From Prosopocoilus inquinatus (lineage: Eukaryota; Arthropoda; Insecta; Coleoptera; Lucanidae): DNA of 64,000 nucleotides. The stretch is taken from NCBI GenBank assembly GCA_036172665.1, contig CM069873.1, positions 34,896,001-34,960,000 of the forward strand, in the 5' to 3' direction. Positions 25,801 to 39,866 of the stretch are shown here, one piece after another. The stretch's first letter is position 1. Each line of letters starts with the position of its first letter. Under the pieces are notes generated by a model. The model was not told the origin of the DNA, searched no databases, and saw only the letters and a program-made list of their open reading frames with translations. The position numbers were made by a program, and so were the translations under genes.

Positions 25801-28800
25801 AAACAACACGTATTAACGTTGTTCCTGTGATGTATCTAACCGATCCTTACTTATCTATCATGTTATTTGACGTTTGGATGGACTCCAGTAACTCTGATGT
25901 GAGATACAAAGTTCTCGGACGCAGCAGAAGCTGGAAATAGTTTTAAACGAAATAACACTCATTAGCGTTGTTCCTGTGATGTATCTAATCGATCCTTACT
26001 CATCTATCATGTTATTTGACGTTTCGATGGACTCCAGTAACTCTAATGTGAGATACGATATTTTCGGACGCAGCAGAAGCTGGAAATAGTTTTAAACGAA
26101 ACAACACGCATTAGCGTTGTTCCTGTGATGTATCTAATCGATCCTTACTTAGCTACTATGTTATTTGACGTTTCGATTGACTCCAATAACTCTGATGTGA
26201 GATAAAAATTTTTCGGACGCAGCAGAAGCTGGAAATAGTTTTAAACGAAACAACACGCATTAGCGTTGTTCCTGTGATGTATCTAATCGATCCTTACTCA
26301 TCTATCATTTTATTTGACGTTTGGATGGACTACAGTAACTCTGATGTGAGATACAAAGTTTACGGACGCAGCAGAAGCTGGAAATAGTTTTAAACGAAAC
26401 AACACGCATTACCGTTGTTCCTGTGATGTATCTAATCGATCCTTACTCATCTATCATGTTATTTGGCGTTTCGATGGGCTCCAGTAACTCTGATGTGAGA
26501 CACAAAGTTCTCGGACGCGGCTGAAGCTAGAAATAGTTTTAATCGAAACAACACGCATTAGCGTTGTTCCTGTGATGTATCTAATCGATCCTTACTCATC
26601 TATCATGTTATTTGACGTTTCGATGGACTCTAGTAACTCTGATGTGAGATACGAAGTTTTTGGACGCAGCAGGAGCTGGAAATAGTTTTAAACGAAACAA
26701 CACGTATTAGCGTTGTTCCTGTGATGTATCTAATCGCTCCTTACTTAGCTACTATGTTATTTGACGTTTCGATGGACTCCAGTAACTCTAATGTGAGATA
26801 CGAAATTTTCGGACGCAGCAGAAGCTGGAAATAGTTTTAAACGAAACAACACGTATTAGCGTTGTTCCTGTGATGTATCTAATCGATCCTTACTCATCTA
26901 TCATGTTATTTGACGTTTGGATGGACTCCAGTAACTGATGTGAGATACAAAGTTCTCGGACGCAGCAGAAGCTGGAAATAGTTTTGAACGAAACAACACG
27001 TATTAGCGTTGTTCCTGTGATGTATCTAATCGATCCTTACTTATCTATCATGTTATCTGACGTTTGGATGGACTCCAATAACTCTGATGTGAGATACAAT
27101 GTTTTCGGACGCAGCAGAAGCTGGAGATAGTTTTAAACGAAACAACACGCATTAGCGTTGTTCCTGTGATGTATCTAATCGATCCTTATTCATCTATCAT
27201 GTTATTTGGCGTTTCGATGGACTCCAGTAACTCTGATGTGAGATACAAAGTTTTCGGACGCAGCAGCAGCTGGAAATAGTTTTGAACGAAACAACACGTA
27301 TTAGCGTTGTTCCTGTGATGTATCTAATCGATCCTTACTTAGCTACTATGTTATTTGACGTTTCGATGGACTCCAATAACTCTGATGTGAGATACAAAGT
27401 TCTCGGACGCAGCAGAAGCTGGAAATAGTTTTAAACGAAATAACACTCATTAGCGTTGTTCCTGTGATGTATCTAATCGATCCTTACTCATCTATCATGT
27501 TATTTGACGTTTCGATGGACTCTAGTAACTCTGATGTGACATACGAAGTTTTTGGACGCAGCAGGAGCTGGAAATAGTTTTAAACGAAACAACACGTATT
27601 AGCGTTGTTCCTGTGATGTATCTAATCGATCCTTACTCATCTATCATGTTATTTGACGTTTGGATGGACTCCAGTATCTCTGATGTGAGATACAAAGTTC
27701 TCGGACGCAGCAGAAGCTGGAAATAGTTTTGAAGGAAACAACACGTATTAACGTTGTTCCTGTGATGTATCTAACCGATCCTTACTTATCTATCATGTTA
27801 TTTGACGTTTGGATGGACTCCAGTAACTCTGATGTGAGATACAAAGTTTTCGGACGCAGCAGAAGCTGGAGATAGTTTTAAACGAAACAACACGCCTTAG
27901 CGTTGTTCCTGTGATGTATCTAATCGATCCTTATTCATCTATCATGTTATTTGGCGTTTCGATGGACTCCAGTAACTCTGATGTGAGATACAAAGTTTTC
28001 GGACGCAGCAGCAGCTGGAAATAGTTTTGAACGAAACAACACGTATTAGCGTTGTTCCTGTGATGTATCTAATCGATCCTTACTTAGCTACTATGTTATT
28101 TGACGTTTCGATGGACTCCAATAACTCTGATGTGAGATACAAAGTTTTCGGACGCAGCAGAAGCTGGAAATAGTTTTAAACAAAACAACACGCATTAGCG
28201 TTGTTCCTGTGTTGTATCTATTCGATCCTTACTCATCTATCATGTTATTTGGCGTATCGATGGACTCCAGTAACTCTGATGTGAGATACAAAGTTTTCGG
28301 ACGCAGCAGAAGCTGGAAATAGTTTTAAACAAAACAACACGCATTAGCGTTGTTCCTGTGTTGTATCTAATCGATCCTTACTCATCTATCATGTTATTTG
28401 ACGTTTCGATGGACTCTAGTAACTCTGATGTGAGATACGAAGTTTTTGGACGCAGCAGGAGCTGGAAATAATTATAAACGAAACAACACGTATTAGCGTT
28501 GTTCCTGTGATGTATCTAATCGATCCTTATTTATCTATCATGTTATTTGACGTTTCGATGGACTCTAGTAACTCTGATGTGACATACGAAGTTTTTGGGC
28601 GCAGCAGGAGCTGGAAATAGTTTTAAAAGAAGCAACACGTATTAGCGTTGTTCCTGTGATGTATCTAACCGATGCTTACTTAGCTACTATGTTATTTGAC
28701 GTTTCGATGGACTCCAGTAACTCTAATGTGAGATACGAAATTTTCGGACGCAGCAGAAGCTGGAAATAGTTTTAAACGATACAACACGTATTAGCGTTGT

Positions 28801-29373
28801 TCCTGTGATGTATCTAATCGATCCTTACTTATCTATCATGTTATTTGAAGTTTGGATGGTCTCCAGTAACTCTGATGTGAGATACAAAGTTTTCGGACGC
28901 AGCAGAAGCTGGAGATAGTTTTAAACGAAACAACACGCATTAGCGTTGTTCCTGTGATGTATCTAATCGATCCTTACTCATCTATCATGTTATTTTTCGT
29001 TTCGATGGACTCCAGTAACTCTGATGTGAGATACAAAGCTTTCGGACGCAGCAGAAGCTGGAAATAGTTTTGAACGAAACAACACGTATTAGCGTTGTTC
29101 CTGTGATGTATCTAATCGATCCTTACTTAGCTACTATGTTATTTGACGCTTCGATGGACTCCAATAACTCTGATGTGAGATACAAAGTTTTCGGACGCAG
29201 CAGAAGCTGGAAATAGTTTTAAACGAAACAACATGCATTAGCGTTGCTCCTGTGATGTATCTAATCGATCCTTACTCATCTATCATTTTATTTGACGTTT
29301 GGATAGACTCCAGTAACTCTGATGTGAGATACAAAGTTTACGGACGCAGCAGAAGCTGGAAATAGTTTTAAAC
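22824..29373. repeat. 44-monomer supra-HOR unit, copy 1 (about 6.55 kb)
   Basis: Two long matches tie this unit to the next. 22824-25913 matches 29374-32463 at an offset of 6550 bp (44 monomers minus three 2-bp deletions), and 25889-29389 matches 32588-36088 at an offset of 6699 bp (45 monomers minus 6 bp). The first match has one difference seen, caacag at 25657 against caacaa at 32207. The offset grows by one monomer between the two matches, so copy 2 has one extra monomer. Smaller 10- and 13-monomer repeats lie inside. Confidence 0.88.
23954..27848. repeat. 13-monomer tandem duplication (1935-bp unit)
   Basis: 23954-25913 matches 25889-27848 at an offset of 1935 bp (13 x 149 minus the 2-bp deletion at 24997). 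The copies are directly adjacent and the match overruns one full unit by about 25 bp, as expected for a tandem duplication. Shared markers are gcggctgaagc at 24582 and 26517 and taactgatg at 24997 and 26932. It is nested inside the first 44-monomer unit. Confidence 0.87.
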
Positions 29374-30427
29374 GAAACAACACGCATTAGCGTTGTTCCT
29401 GTGATGTATCTAATGGATCCTTACTCATCTATCATGTTATTTGACGTTTCGATGGACTCTAGTAACTCTGATGTGATATACGAAGTTTTTGGACGCAGCA
29501 GGAGCTGGAAATAGTTTTAAACGAAACAACACGTATTAGCGTTGTTCCTGTGATGTATCTAATCGATCCTTACTCATCTATCATGTTATTTGATGTTTGG
29601 ATGGACTCCAGTAACTCTGATGTGAGATACAATGTTCTCGGACGCAGCAGAAGCTGGAAATAGTTTTAATCGAAACAACACGCATTAGCGTTGTTCCTGT
29701 GATGTATCTAATCGATCCTTACTCATCTATCATGTTATTTGACGTTTCGATGGACTCTAGTAACTCTGATGTGAGATACGAAGTTTTTGGACGCAGCAGG
29801 AGCTGGAAATAGTTTTAAACGAAACAACACGTATTAGCGTTGTTCCTGTGATGTATCTAATCGCTCCTTACTTAGCTACTATGTTATTTGACGTTTCGAT
29901 GGACTCCAGTAACTCTAATGTGAGATACGAAATTTTCGGACGCAGCAGAAGCTGGAAATAGTTTTAAACGAAACAACACGTATTAGCGTTGTTCCTGTGA
30001 TGTATCTAATCGATCCTTACTCATCTATCATGTTATTTGACGTTTGGATGGACTCCAGTAACTGATGTGAGATACAAAGTTCTCGGACGCAGCAGAAGCT
30101 GGAAATAGTTTTGAACGAAACAACACGTATTAGCGTTGTTCCTGTGATGTATCTAATCGATCCTTACTTATCTATCATGTTATCTGACGTTTGGATGGAC
30201 TCCAATAACTCTGATGTGAGATACAATGTTTTCGGACGCAGCAGAAGCTGGAGATAGTTTTAAACGAAACAACACGCATTAGCGTTGTTCCTGTGATGTA
30301 TCTAATCGATCCTTATTCATCTATCATGTTATTTGGCGTTTCGATGGACTCCAGTAACTCTGATGTGAGATACAAAGTTTTCGGACGCAGCAGCAGCTGG
30401 AAATAGTTTTGAACGAAACAACACGTA

Positions 30428-33400
30428 TTAGCGTTGTTCCTGTGATGTATCTAATCGATCCTTACTTAGCTACTATGTTATTTGACGTTTCGATGGACTC
30501 CAATAACTCTGATGTGAGATACAAAGTTCTCGGACGCAGCAGAAGCTGGAAATAGTTTTAAACGAAATAACACTCATTAGCGTTGTTCCTGTGATGTATC
30601 TAATCGATCCTTACTCATCTATCATGTTATTTGACGTTTCGATGGACTCCAGTAACTCTAATGTGAGATACGATATTTTCGGACGCAGCAGAAGCTGGAA
30701 ATAGTTTTAAACGAAACAACACGCATTAGCGTTGTTCCTGTGATGTATCTAATCGATCCTTACTTAGCTACTATGTTATTTGACGTTTCGATTGACTCCA
30801 ATAACTCTGATGTGAGATAAAAATTTTTCGGACGCAGCAGAAGCTGGAAATAGTTTTAAACGAAACAACACGCATTAGCGTTGTTCCTGTGATGTATCTA
30901 ATCGATCCTTACTCATCTATCATTTTATTTGACGTTTGGATGGACTACAGTAACTCTGATGTGAGATACAAAGTTTACGGACGCAGCAGAAGCTGGAAAT
31001 AGTTTTAAACGAAACAACACGCATTACCGTTGTTCCTGTGATGTATCTAATCGATCCTTACTCATCTATCATGTTATTTGGCGTTTCGATGGGCTCCAGT
31101 AACTCTGATGTGAGACACAAAGTTCTCGGACGCGGCTGAAGCTAGAAATAGTTTTAATCGAAACAACACGCATTAGCGTTGTTCCTGTGATGTATCTAAT
31201 CGATCCTTACTCATCTATCATGTTATTTGACGTTTCGATGGACTCTAGTAACTCTGATGTGAGATACGAAGTTTTTGGACGCAGCAGGAGCTGGAAATAG
31301 TTTTAAACGAAACAACACGTATTAGCGTTGTTCCTGTGATGTATCTAATCGCTCCTTACTTAGCTACTATGTTATTTGACGTTTCGATGGACTCCAGTAA
31401 CTCTAATGTGAGATACGAAATTTTCGGACGCAGCAGAAGCTGGAAATAGTTTTAAACGAAACAACACGTATTAGCGTTGTTCCTGTGATGTATCTAATCG
31501 ATCCTTACTCATCTATCATGTTATTTGACGTTTGGATGGACTCCAGTAACTGATGTGAGATACAAAGTTCTCGGACGCAGCAGAAGCTGGAAATAGTTTT
31601 GAACGAAACAACACGTATTAGCGTTGTTCCTGTGATGTATCTAATCGATCCTTACTTATCTATCATGTTATCTGACGTTTGGATGGACTCCAATAACTCT
31701 GATGTGAGATACAATGTTTTCGGACGCAGCAGAAGCTGGAGATAGTTTTAAACGAAACAACACGCATTAGCGTTGTTCCTGTGATGTATCTAATCGATCC
31801 TTATTCATCTATCATGTTATTTGGCGTTTCGATGGACTCCAGTAACTCTGATGTGAGATACAAAGTTTTCGGACGCAGCAGCAGCTGGAAATAGTTTTGA
31901 ACGAAACAACACGTATTAGCGTTGTTCCTGTGATGTATCTAATCGATCCTTACTTAGCTACTATGTTATTTGACGTTTCGATGGACTCCAATAACTCTGA
32001 TGTGAGATACAAAGTTCTCGGACGCAGCAGAAGCTGGAAATAGTTTTAAACGAAATAACACTCATTAGCGTTGTTCCTGTGATGTATCTAATCGATCCTT
32101 ACTCATCTATCATGTTATTTGACGTTTCGATGGACTCTAGTAACTCTGATGTGACATACGAAGTTTTTGGACGCAGCAGGAGCTGGAAATAGTTTTAAAC
32201 GAAACAACACGTATTAGCGTTGTTCCTGTGATGTATCTAATCGATCCTTACTCATCTATCATGTTATTTGACGTTTGGATGGACTCCAGTATCTCTGATG
32301 TGAGATACAAAGTTCTCGGACGCAGCAGAAGCTGGAAATAGTTTTGAAGGAAACAACACGTATTAACGTTGTTCCTGTGATGTATCTAACCGATCCTTAC
32401 TTATCTATCATGTTATTTGACGTTTGGATGGACTCCAGTAACTCTGATGTGAGATACAAAGTTTTCGGACGCAGCAGAAGCTGGAGATAGTTTTAAACGA
32501 AACAACACGCCTTAGCGTTGTTCCTGTGATGTATCTAATCGATCCTTACTTAGCTACTATGTTATTTGACGTTTCGATGGACTCCAATAACTCTGATGTG
32601 AGATACAAAGTTCTCGGACGCAGCAGAAGCTGGAAATAGTTTTAAACGAAATAACACTCATTAGCGTTGTTCCTGTGATGTATCTAATCGATCCTTACTC
32701 ATCTATCATGTTATTTGACGTTTCGATGGACTCCAGTAACTCTAATGTGAGATACGATATTTTCGGACGCAGCAGAAGCTGGAAATAGTTTTAAACGAAA
32801 CAACACGCATTAGCGTTGTTCCTGTGATGTATCTAATCGATCCTTACTTAGCTACTATGTTATTTGACGTTTCGATTGACTCCAATAACTCTGATGTGAG
32901 ATAAAAATTTTTCGGACGCAGCAGAAGCTGGAAATAGTTTTAAACGAAACAACACGCATTAGCGTTGTTCCTGTGATGTATCTAATCGATCCTTACTCAT
33001 CTATCATTTTATTTGACGTTTGGATGGACTACAGTAACTCTGATGTGAGATACAAAGTTTACGGACGCAGCAGAAGCTGGAAATAGTTTTAAACGAAACA
33101 ACACGCATTACCGTTGTTCCTGTGATGTATCTAATCGATCCTTACTCATCTATCATGTTATTTGGCGTTTCGATGGGCTCCAGTAACTCTGATGTGAGAC
33201 ACAAAGTTCTCGGACGCGGCTGAAGCTAGAAATAGTTTTAATCGAAACAACACGCATTAGCGTTGTTCCTGTGATGTATCTAATCGATCCTTACTCATCT
33301 ATCATGTTATTTGACGTTTCGATGGACTCTAGTAACTCTGATGTGAGATACGAAGTTTTTGGACGCAGCAGGAGCTGGAAATAGTTTTAAACGAAACAAC

Positions 33401-34633
33401 ACGTATTAGCGTTGTTCCTGTGATGTATCTAATCGCTCCTTACTTAGCTACTATGTTATTTGACGTTTCGATGGACTCCAGTAACTCTAATGTGAGATAC
33501 GAAATTTTCGGACGCAGCAGAAGCTGGAAATAGTTTTAAACGAAACAACACGTATTAGCGTTGTTCCTGTGATGTATCTAATCGATCCTTACTCATCTAT
33601 CATGTTATTTGACGTTTGGATGGACTCCAGTAACTGATGTGAGATACAAAGTTCTCGGACGCAGCAGAAGCTGGAAATAGTTTTGAACGAAACAACACGT
33701 ATTAGCGTTGTTCCTGTGATGTATCTAATCGATCCTTACTTATCTATCATGTTATCTGACGTTTGGATGGACTCCAATAACTCTGATGTGAGATACAATG
33801 TTTTCGGACGCAGCAGAAGCTGGAGATAGTTTTAAACGAAACAACACGCATTAGCGTTGTTCCTGTGATGTATCTAATCGATCCTTATTCATCTATCATG
33901 TTATTTGGCGTTTCGATGGACTCCAGTAACTCTGATGTGAGATACAAAGTTTTCGGACGCAGCAGCAGCTGGAAATAGTTTTGAACGAAACAACACGTAT
34001 TAGCGTTGTTCCTGTGATGTATCTAATCGATCCTTACTTAGCTACTATGTTATTTGACGTTTCGATGGACTCCAATAACTCTGATGTGAGATACAAAGTT
34101 CTCGGACGCAGCAGAAGCTGGAAATAGTTTTAAACGAAATAACACTCATTAGCGTTGTTCCTGTGATGTATCTAATCGATCCTTACTCATCTATCATGTT
34201 ATTTGACGTTTCGATGGACTCTAGTAACTCTGATGTGACATACGAAGTTTTTGGACGCAGCAGGAGCTGGAAATAGTTTTAAACGAAACAACACGTATTA
34301 GCGTTGTTCCTGTGATGTATCTAATCGATCCTTACTCATCTATCATGTTATTTGACGTTTGGATGGACTCCAGTATCTCTGATGTGAGATACAAAGTTCT
34401 CGGACGCAGCAGAAGCTGGAAATAGTTTTGAAGGAAACAACACGTATTAACGTTGTTCCTGTGATGTATCTAACCGATCCTTACTTATCTATCATGTTAT
34501 TTGACGTTTGGATGGACTCCAGTAACTCTGATGTGAGATACAAAGTTTTCGGACGCAGCAGAAGCTGGAGATAGTTTTAAACGAAACAACACGCCTTAGC
34601 GTTGTTCCTGTGATGTATCTAATCGATCCTTAT
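30428..34633. repeat. 14-monomer tandem duplication (2084-bp unit)
   Basis: 30428-32549 matches 32512-34633 at an offset of 2084 bp (14 x 149 minus a 2-bp deletion allele). Shared markers are gcggctgaagc at 31132 and 33216 and taactgatg at 31547 and 33631. It occupies the place held by the 13-monomer duplication in the first supra-unit, so the two supra-units differ in the length of their internal tandem unit. Confidence 0.83.
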
Positions 34634-34879
34634 TCATCTATCATGTTATTTGGCGTTTCGATGGACTCCAGTAACTCTGATGTGAGATACAAAGTTTTCG
34701 GACGCAGCAGCAGCTGGAAATAGTTTTGAACGAAACAACACGTATTAGCGTTGTTCCTGTGATGTATCTAATCGATCCTTACTTAGCTACTATGTTATTT
34801 GACGTTTCGATGGACTCCAATAACTCTGATGTGAGATACAAAGTTTTCGGACGCAGCAGAAGCTGGAAATAGTTTTAAA

Positions 34880-35507
34880 CAAAACAACACGCATTAGCGT
34901 TGTTCCTGTGTTGTATCTATTCGATCCTTACTCATCTATCATGTTATTTGGCGTATCGATGGACTCCAGTAACTCTGATGTGAGATACAAAGTTTTCGGA
35001 CGCAGCAGAAGCTGGAAATAGTTTTAAACAAAACAACACGCATTAGCGTTGTTCCTGTGTTGTATCTAATCGATCCTTACTCATCTATCATGTTATTTGA
35101 CGTTTCGATGGACTCTAGTAACTCTGATGTGAGATACGAAGTTTTTGGACGCAGCAGGAGCTGGAAATAATTATAAACGAAACAACACGTATTAGCGTTG
35201 TTCCTGTGATGTATCTAATCGATCCTTATTTATCTATCATGTTATTTGACGTTTCGATGGACTCTAGTAACTCTGATGTGACATACGAAGTTTTTGGGCG
35301 CAGCAGGAGCTGGAAATAGTTTTAAAAGAAGCAACACGTATTAGCGTTGTTCCTGTGATGTATCTAACCGATGCTTACTTAGCTACTATGTTATTTGACG
35401 TTTCGATGGACTCCAGTAACTCTAATGTGAGATACGAAATTTTCGGACGCAGCAGAAGCTGGAAATAGTTTTAAACGATACAACACGTATTAGCGTTGTT
35501 CCTGTGA
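34880..35507. repeat. Recurrent cassette marked by aataattataaac
   Basis: An ordered series of monomers recurs as a module: caaaacaacacg with gtgttgtatc, then aataattataaac, then gacatacg, then aaaagaagcaac with ctaaccgatgc, then acgatacaac. The marker attataaacg is at 17011, 19691, 28471, 35170, 38148, 39340, 42020 and 45146. The spacings are whole monomers once the indel alleles are allowed for (18, 77, 45, 20, 8, 18 and 21). The cassette was not seen outside 16.8-45.5 kb. Confidence 0.85.
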
Positions 35508-37315
35508 TGTATCTAATCGATCCTTACTTATCTATCATGTTATTTGAAGTTTGGATGGTCTCCAGTAACTCTGATGTGAGATACAAAGTTTTCGGACGCA
35601 GCAGAAGCTGGAGATAGTTTTAAACGAAACAACACGCATTAGCGTTGTTCCTGTGATGTATCTAATCGATCCTTACTCATCTATCATGTTATTTTTCGTT
35701 TCGATGGACTCCAGTAACTCTGATGTGAGATACAAAGCTTTCGGACGCAGCAGAAGCTGGAAATAGTTTTGAACGAAACAACACGTATTAGCGTTGTTCC
35801 TGTGATGTATCTAATCGATCCTTACTTAGCTACTATGTTATTTGACGCTTCGATGGACTCCAATAACTCTGATGTGAGATACAAAGTTTTCGGACGCAGC
35901 AGAAGCTGGAAATAGTTTTAAACGAAACAACATGCATTAGCGTTGCTCCTGTGATGTATCTAATCGATCCTTACTCATCTATCATTTTATTTGACGTTTG
36001 GATAGACTCCAGTAACTCTGATGTGAGATACAAAGTTTACGGACGCAGCAGAAGCTGGAAATAGTTTTAAACGAAACAACACGCATTACCGTTGTTCCTG
36101 TGATGTATCTAATCGATCCTTACTCATCTATCATGTTATTTGGCGTTTCGATGGACTCCAGTAACTCTGATGTGAGATACAAAGTTCTCGGACGCAGCTG
36201 AAGCTAGAAATAGTTTTAAACGAAACAGCGCGCATTAGCGTTGTTCCTGTGACGCATTTAATCGATCCTTACTCATCTATCATGTTATTTGACGTTTGAA
36301 TGGACTCCAGTAACTCTGATGTGAGATACAAAGTTCTCGGACGCAGCAGAAGCTGGAAATAGTTTTGAACGAAACAACACGTATTAGCGTTGTTCCTGTG
36401 ATGTATCTAATCGATCCTTACTTATCTACTATGTTATTTGACGTTTCGATGGACTCTAGTAACTCTGATGTGAGATACGAAATTTTCGAACGCAGCAGAA
36501 TCTGGAAATAGTTTTAAATGAAACAACACGCATTAGCGTTGTTCCTGTGATGTATCTAATCGATCCTTACTCATCTATCATGTTATTTGACGTTTCGATG
36601 GACTCTAGTAACTCTAATGTGAGATACGAAGTTTTTGGACGCAGCAGGAGCTGGAAATAGTTTTAAACGAAACAACACGTATTAGCGTTGTTCCTGTGAT
36701 ATATCTAATCGCTCCTTACTTAGCTACTATGTTATTTGACGTTTCGATGGACTCCAGTAACTCTAATGTGAGATACGAAATTTTCGGACGCAGCAGAAGC
36801 TGGAAATAGTTTTAAACGAAACAACACGTATTAGCGTTGTTCCTGTGATGTATCTAATCGATCCTTACTCATCTATCATGTTATTTGACGTTTGGATGGA
36901 CTCCAGTAACTGATGTGAGATACAAAGTTCTCGGACGCAGCAGAAGCTGGAAATAGTTTTGAACGAAACAACACGTATTAGCGTTGTTCCTGTGATGTAT
37001 CTAATCGATCCTTACTTATCTATCATGTTATCTGACGTTTGGATGGGCTCCAGTAACTCTGATGTGAGATACAATGTTTTCGGACGCAGCAGAAGCTGGA
37101 GATAGTTTTAAACGAAACAACACGCATTAGCGTTGTTCCTGTGATGTATCTAATCGATCCTTGCTCATCTATCATGTTATTTGGCGTTTCGATGGACTCC
37201 AGTAACTCTGATGTGAGATACAAAGTTTTCGGACGCAGCAGAAGCTGGAAATAGTTTTGAACGAAACAACACGTATTAGCGTTGTTCCTGTGATGTATCT
37301 AATCGATCCTTACTT
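35495..37315. repeat. 12-monomer block, copied at 39814-41634
   Basis: The offset is 4319 bp, 29 monomers minus the 2-bp deletion at 36907. The match starts after tattagcg against tattatcg and ends at a g/t mismatch (37316 and 41635). One internal difference was seen, agaagctgg near 36053 against agaaactgg near 40372. Both copies contain the cttgctcatc monomer (37163 and 41482). Confidence 0.86.
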
Positions 37316-37482
37316 AGCTACTATGTTATTTGACGTTTCGATTGACTCCAATAACTCTGATGTGAGATAAAAATTTTTCGGACGCAGCAGAAGCTGGAAA
37401 TAGTTTTAAACGAAACAACACGCATTAGCGTTGTTCCTGTGATGTATCTAACCGATCCTTACTTATCTATCATGTTATTTGA

Positions 37483-39866
37483 CGTTTGGATGGACTCCAG
37501 TAACTCTGATGTGAGATACAAAGTTTTCGGACGCAGCAGAAGCTGGAGATAGTTTTAAACGAAACAACACGCCTTAGCGTTGTTCCTGTGATGTATCTAA
37601 TCGATCCTTATTCATCTATCATGTTATTTGGCGTTTCGATGGACTCCAGTAACTCTGATGTGAGATACAAAGTTTTCGGACGCAGCAGCAGCTGGAAATA
37701 GTTTTGAACGAAACAACACGTATTAGCGTTGTTCCTGTGATGTATCTAATCGATCCTTACTTAGCTACTATGTTATTTGACGTTTCGATGGACTCCAATA
37801 ACTCTGATGTGAGATACAAAGTTTTCGGACGCAGCAGAAGCTGGAAATAGTTTTAAACAAAACAACACGCATTAGCGTTGTTCCTGTGTTGTATCTATTC
37901 GATCCTTACTCATCTATCATGTTATTTGGCGTTTCGATGGCCTCCAGTAACTCTGATGTGAGATACAAAGTTTTCGGACGCAGCAGAAGCTGGAAATAGT
38001 TTTAAACAAAACAACACGCATTAGCGTTGTTCCTGTGTTGTATCTAATCGATCCTTACTCATCTATCATGTTATTTGACGTTTCGATGGACTCTAGTAAC
38101 TCTGATGTGAGATACGAAGTTTTTGGACGCAGCAGGAGCTGGAAATAATTATAAACGAAACAACACGTATTAGCGTTGTTCCTGTGATGTATCTAATCGA
38201 TCCTTATTTATCTATCATGTTATTTGACGTTTCGATGGACTCTAGTAACTCTGATGTGACATACGAAGTTTTTGGGCGCAGCAGGAGCTGGAAATAGTTT
38301 TAAAAGAAGCAACACGTATTAGCGTTGTTCCTGTGATGTATCTAACCGATGCTTACTTAGCTACTATGTTATTTGACGTTTCGATGGACTCCAGTAACTC
38401 TAATGTGAGATACGAAATTTTCGGACGCAGCAGAAGCTGGAAATAGTTTTAAACGATACAACACGTATTAGCGTTGTTCCTGTGATGTATCTAATCGATC
38501 CTTACTCATCTATCATGTTATTTGACGTTTGGATGGACTCCTGTAACTCTGATGTGAGATACAAAGTTCTCGGACGCAGCAGAAGCTGGAAATAGTTTTG
38601 AACGAAACAACACGTATTATCGTTGTTCCTGTGATGTATCTAATCGATCCTTACTTATCTATCATGTTATTTGAAGTTTGGATGGACTCCAGTAACTCTG
38701 ATGTGAGATACAAAGTTTTCGGACGCAGCAGAAGATGGAGATAGTTTTAAACGAAACAACACGCCTTAGCGTTGTTCCTGTGATGTATCTAATCGATCCT
38801 TATTCATCTATCATGTTATTTGGCGTTTCGATGGACTCCAGTAACTCTGATGTGAGATACAAAGTTTTCGGACGCAGCAGCAGCTGGAAATAGTTTTGAA
38901 CGAAACAACACGTATTAGCGTTGTTCCTGTGATGTATCTAATCGATCCTTACTTAGCTACTATGTTATTTGACGTTTCGATGGACTCCAATAACTCTGAT
39001 GTGAGATACAAAGTTTTCGGACGCAGCAGAAGCTGGAAATAGTTTTAAACAAAACAACACGCATTAGCGTTGTTCCTGTGTTGTATCTATTCGATCCTTA
39101 CTCATCTATCATGTTATTTGGCGTTTCGATGGACTCCAGTAACTCTGATGTGAGATACAAAGTTTTCGGACGCAGCAGAAGCTGGAAATAGTTTTAAACA
39201 AAACAACACGCATTAGCGTTGTTCCTGTGTTGTATCTAATCGATCCTTACTCATCTATCATGTTATTTGACGTTTCGATGGACTCTAGTAACTCTGATGT
39301 GAGATACGAAGTTTTTGGACGCAGCAGGAGCTGGAAATAATTATAAACGAAACAACACGTATTAGCGTTGTTCCTGTGATGTATCTAATCGATCCTTATT
39401 TATCTATCATGTTATTTGACGTTTCGATGGACTCTAGTAACTCTGATGTGACATACGAAGTTTTTGGGCGCAGCAGGAGCTGGAAATAGTTTTAAAAGAA
39501 GCAACACGTATTAGCGTTGTTCCTGTGATGTATCTAACCGATGCTTACTTAGCTACTATGTTATTTGACGTTTCGATGGACTCCAGTAACTCTAATGTGA
39601 GATACGAAATTTTCGGACGCAGCAGAAGCTGGAAATAGTTTTAAACGATACAACACGTATTAGCGTTGTTCCTGTGATGTATCTAATCGATCCTTACTCA
39701 TCTATCATGTTATTTGACGTTTGGATGGACTCCAGTAACTCTGATGTGAGATACAAAGTTCTCGGACGCAGCAGAAGCTGGAAATAGTTTTGAACGAAAC
39801 AACACGTATTATCGTTGTTCCTGTGATGTATCTAATCGATCCTTACTTATCTATCATGTTATTTGA
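37483..39866. repeat. 8-monomer tandem duplication (1192-bp unit)
   Basis: Two adjacent copies, roughly 37483-38674 and 38675-39866, share the caaaacaacacg monomer at 37858 and 39050 and the attataaacg marker at 38148 and 39340. Differences seen include gatggcctcc against gatggactcc (about 37939 and 39131) and the ctcctgtaac variant at 38541 against ctccagtaac. The left boundary is approximate. Confidence 0.8.

Larger units (their letters stand above)
29374..36088. repeat. 45-monomer supra-HOR unit, copy 2 (about 6.7 kb)
   Basis: Directly adjoins copy 1. Identity begins at 29374 after a t/c mismatch at 22823 and 29373, and ends at 36088, where cattaccg replaces cattagcg. The BamHI-type word taatggatcc marks the same relative place in both units (22861 and 29411). 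About one extra monomer separates the two matching stretches (32464-32587). Confidence 0.88.
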
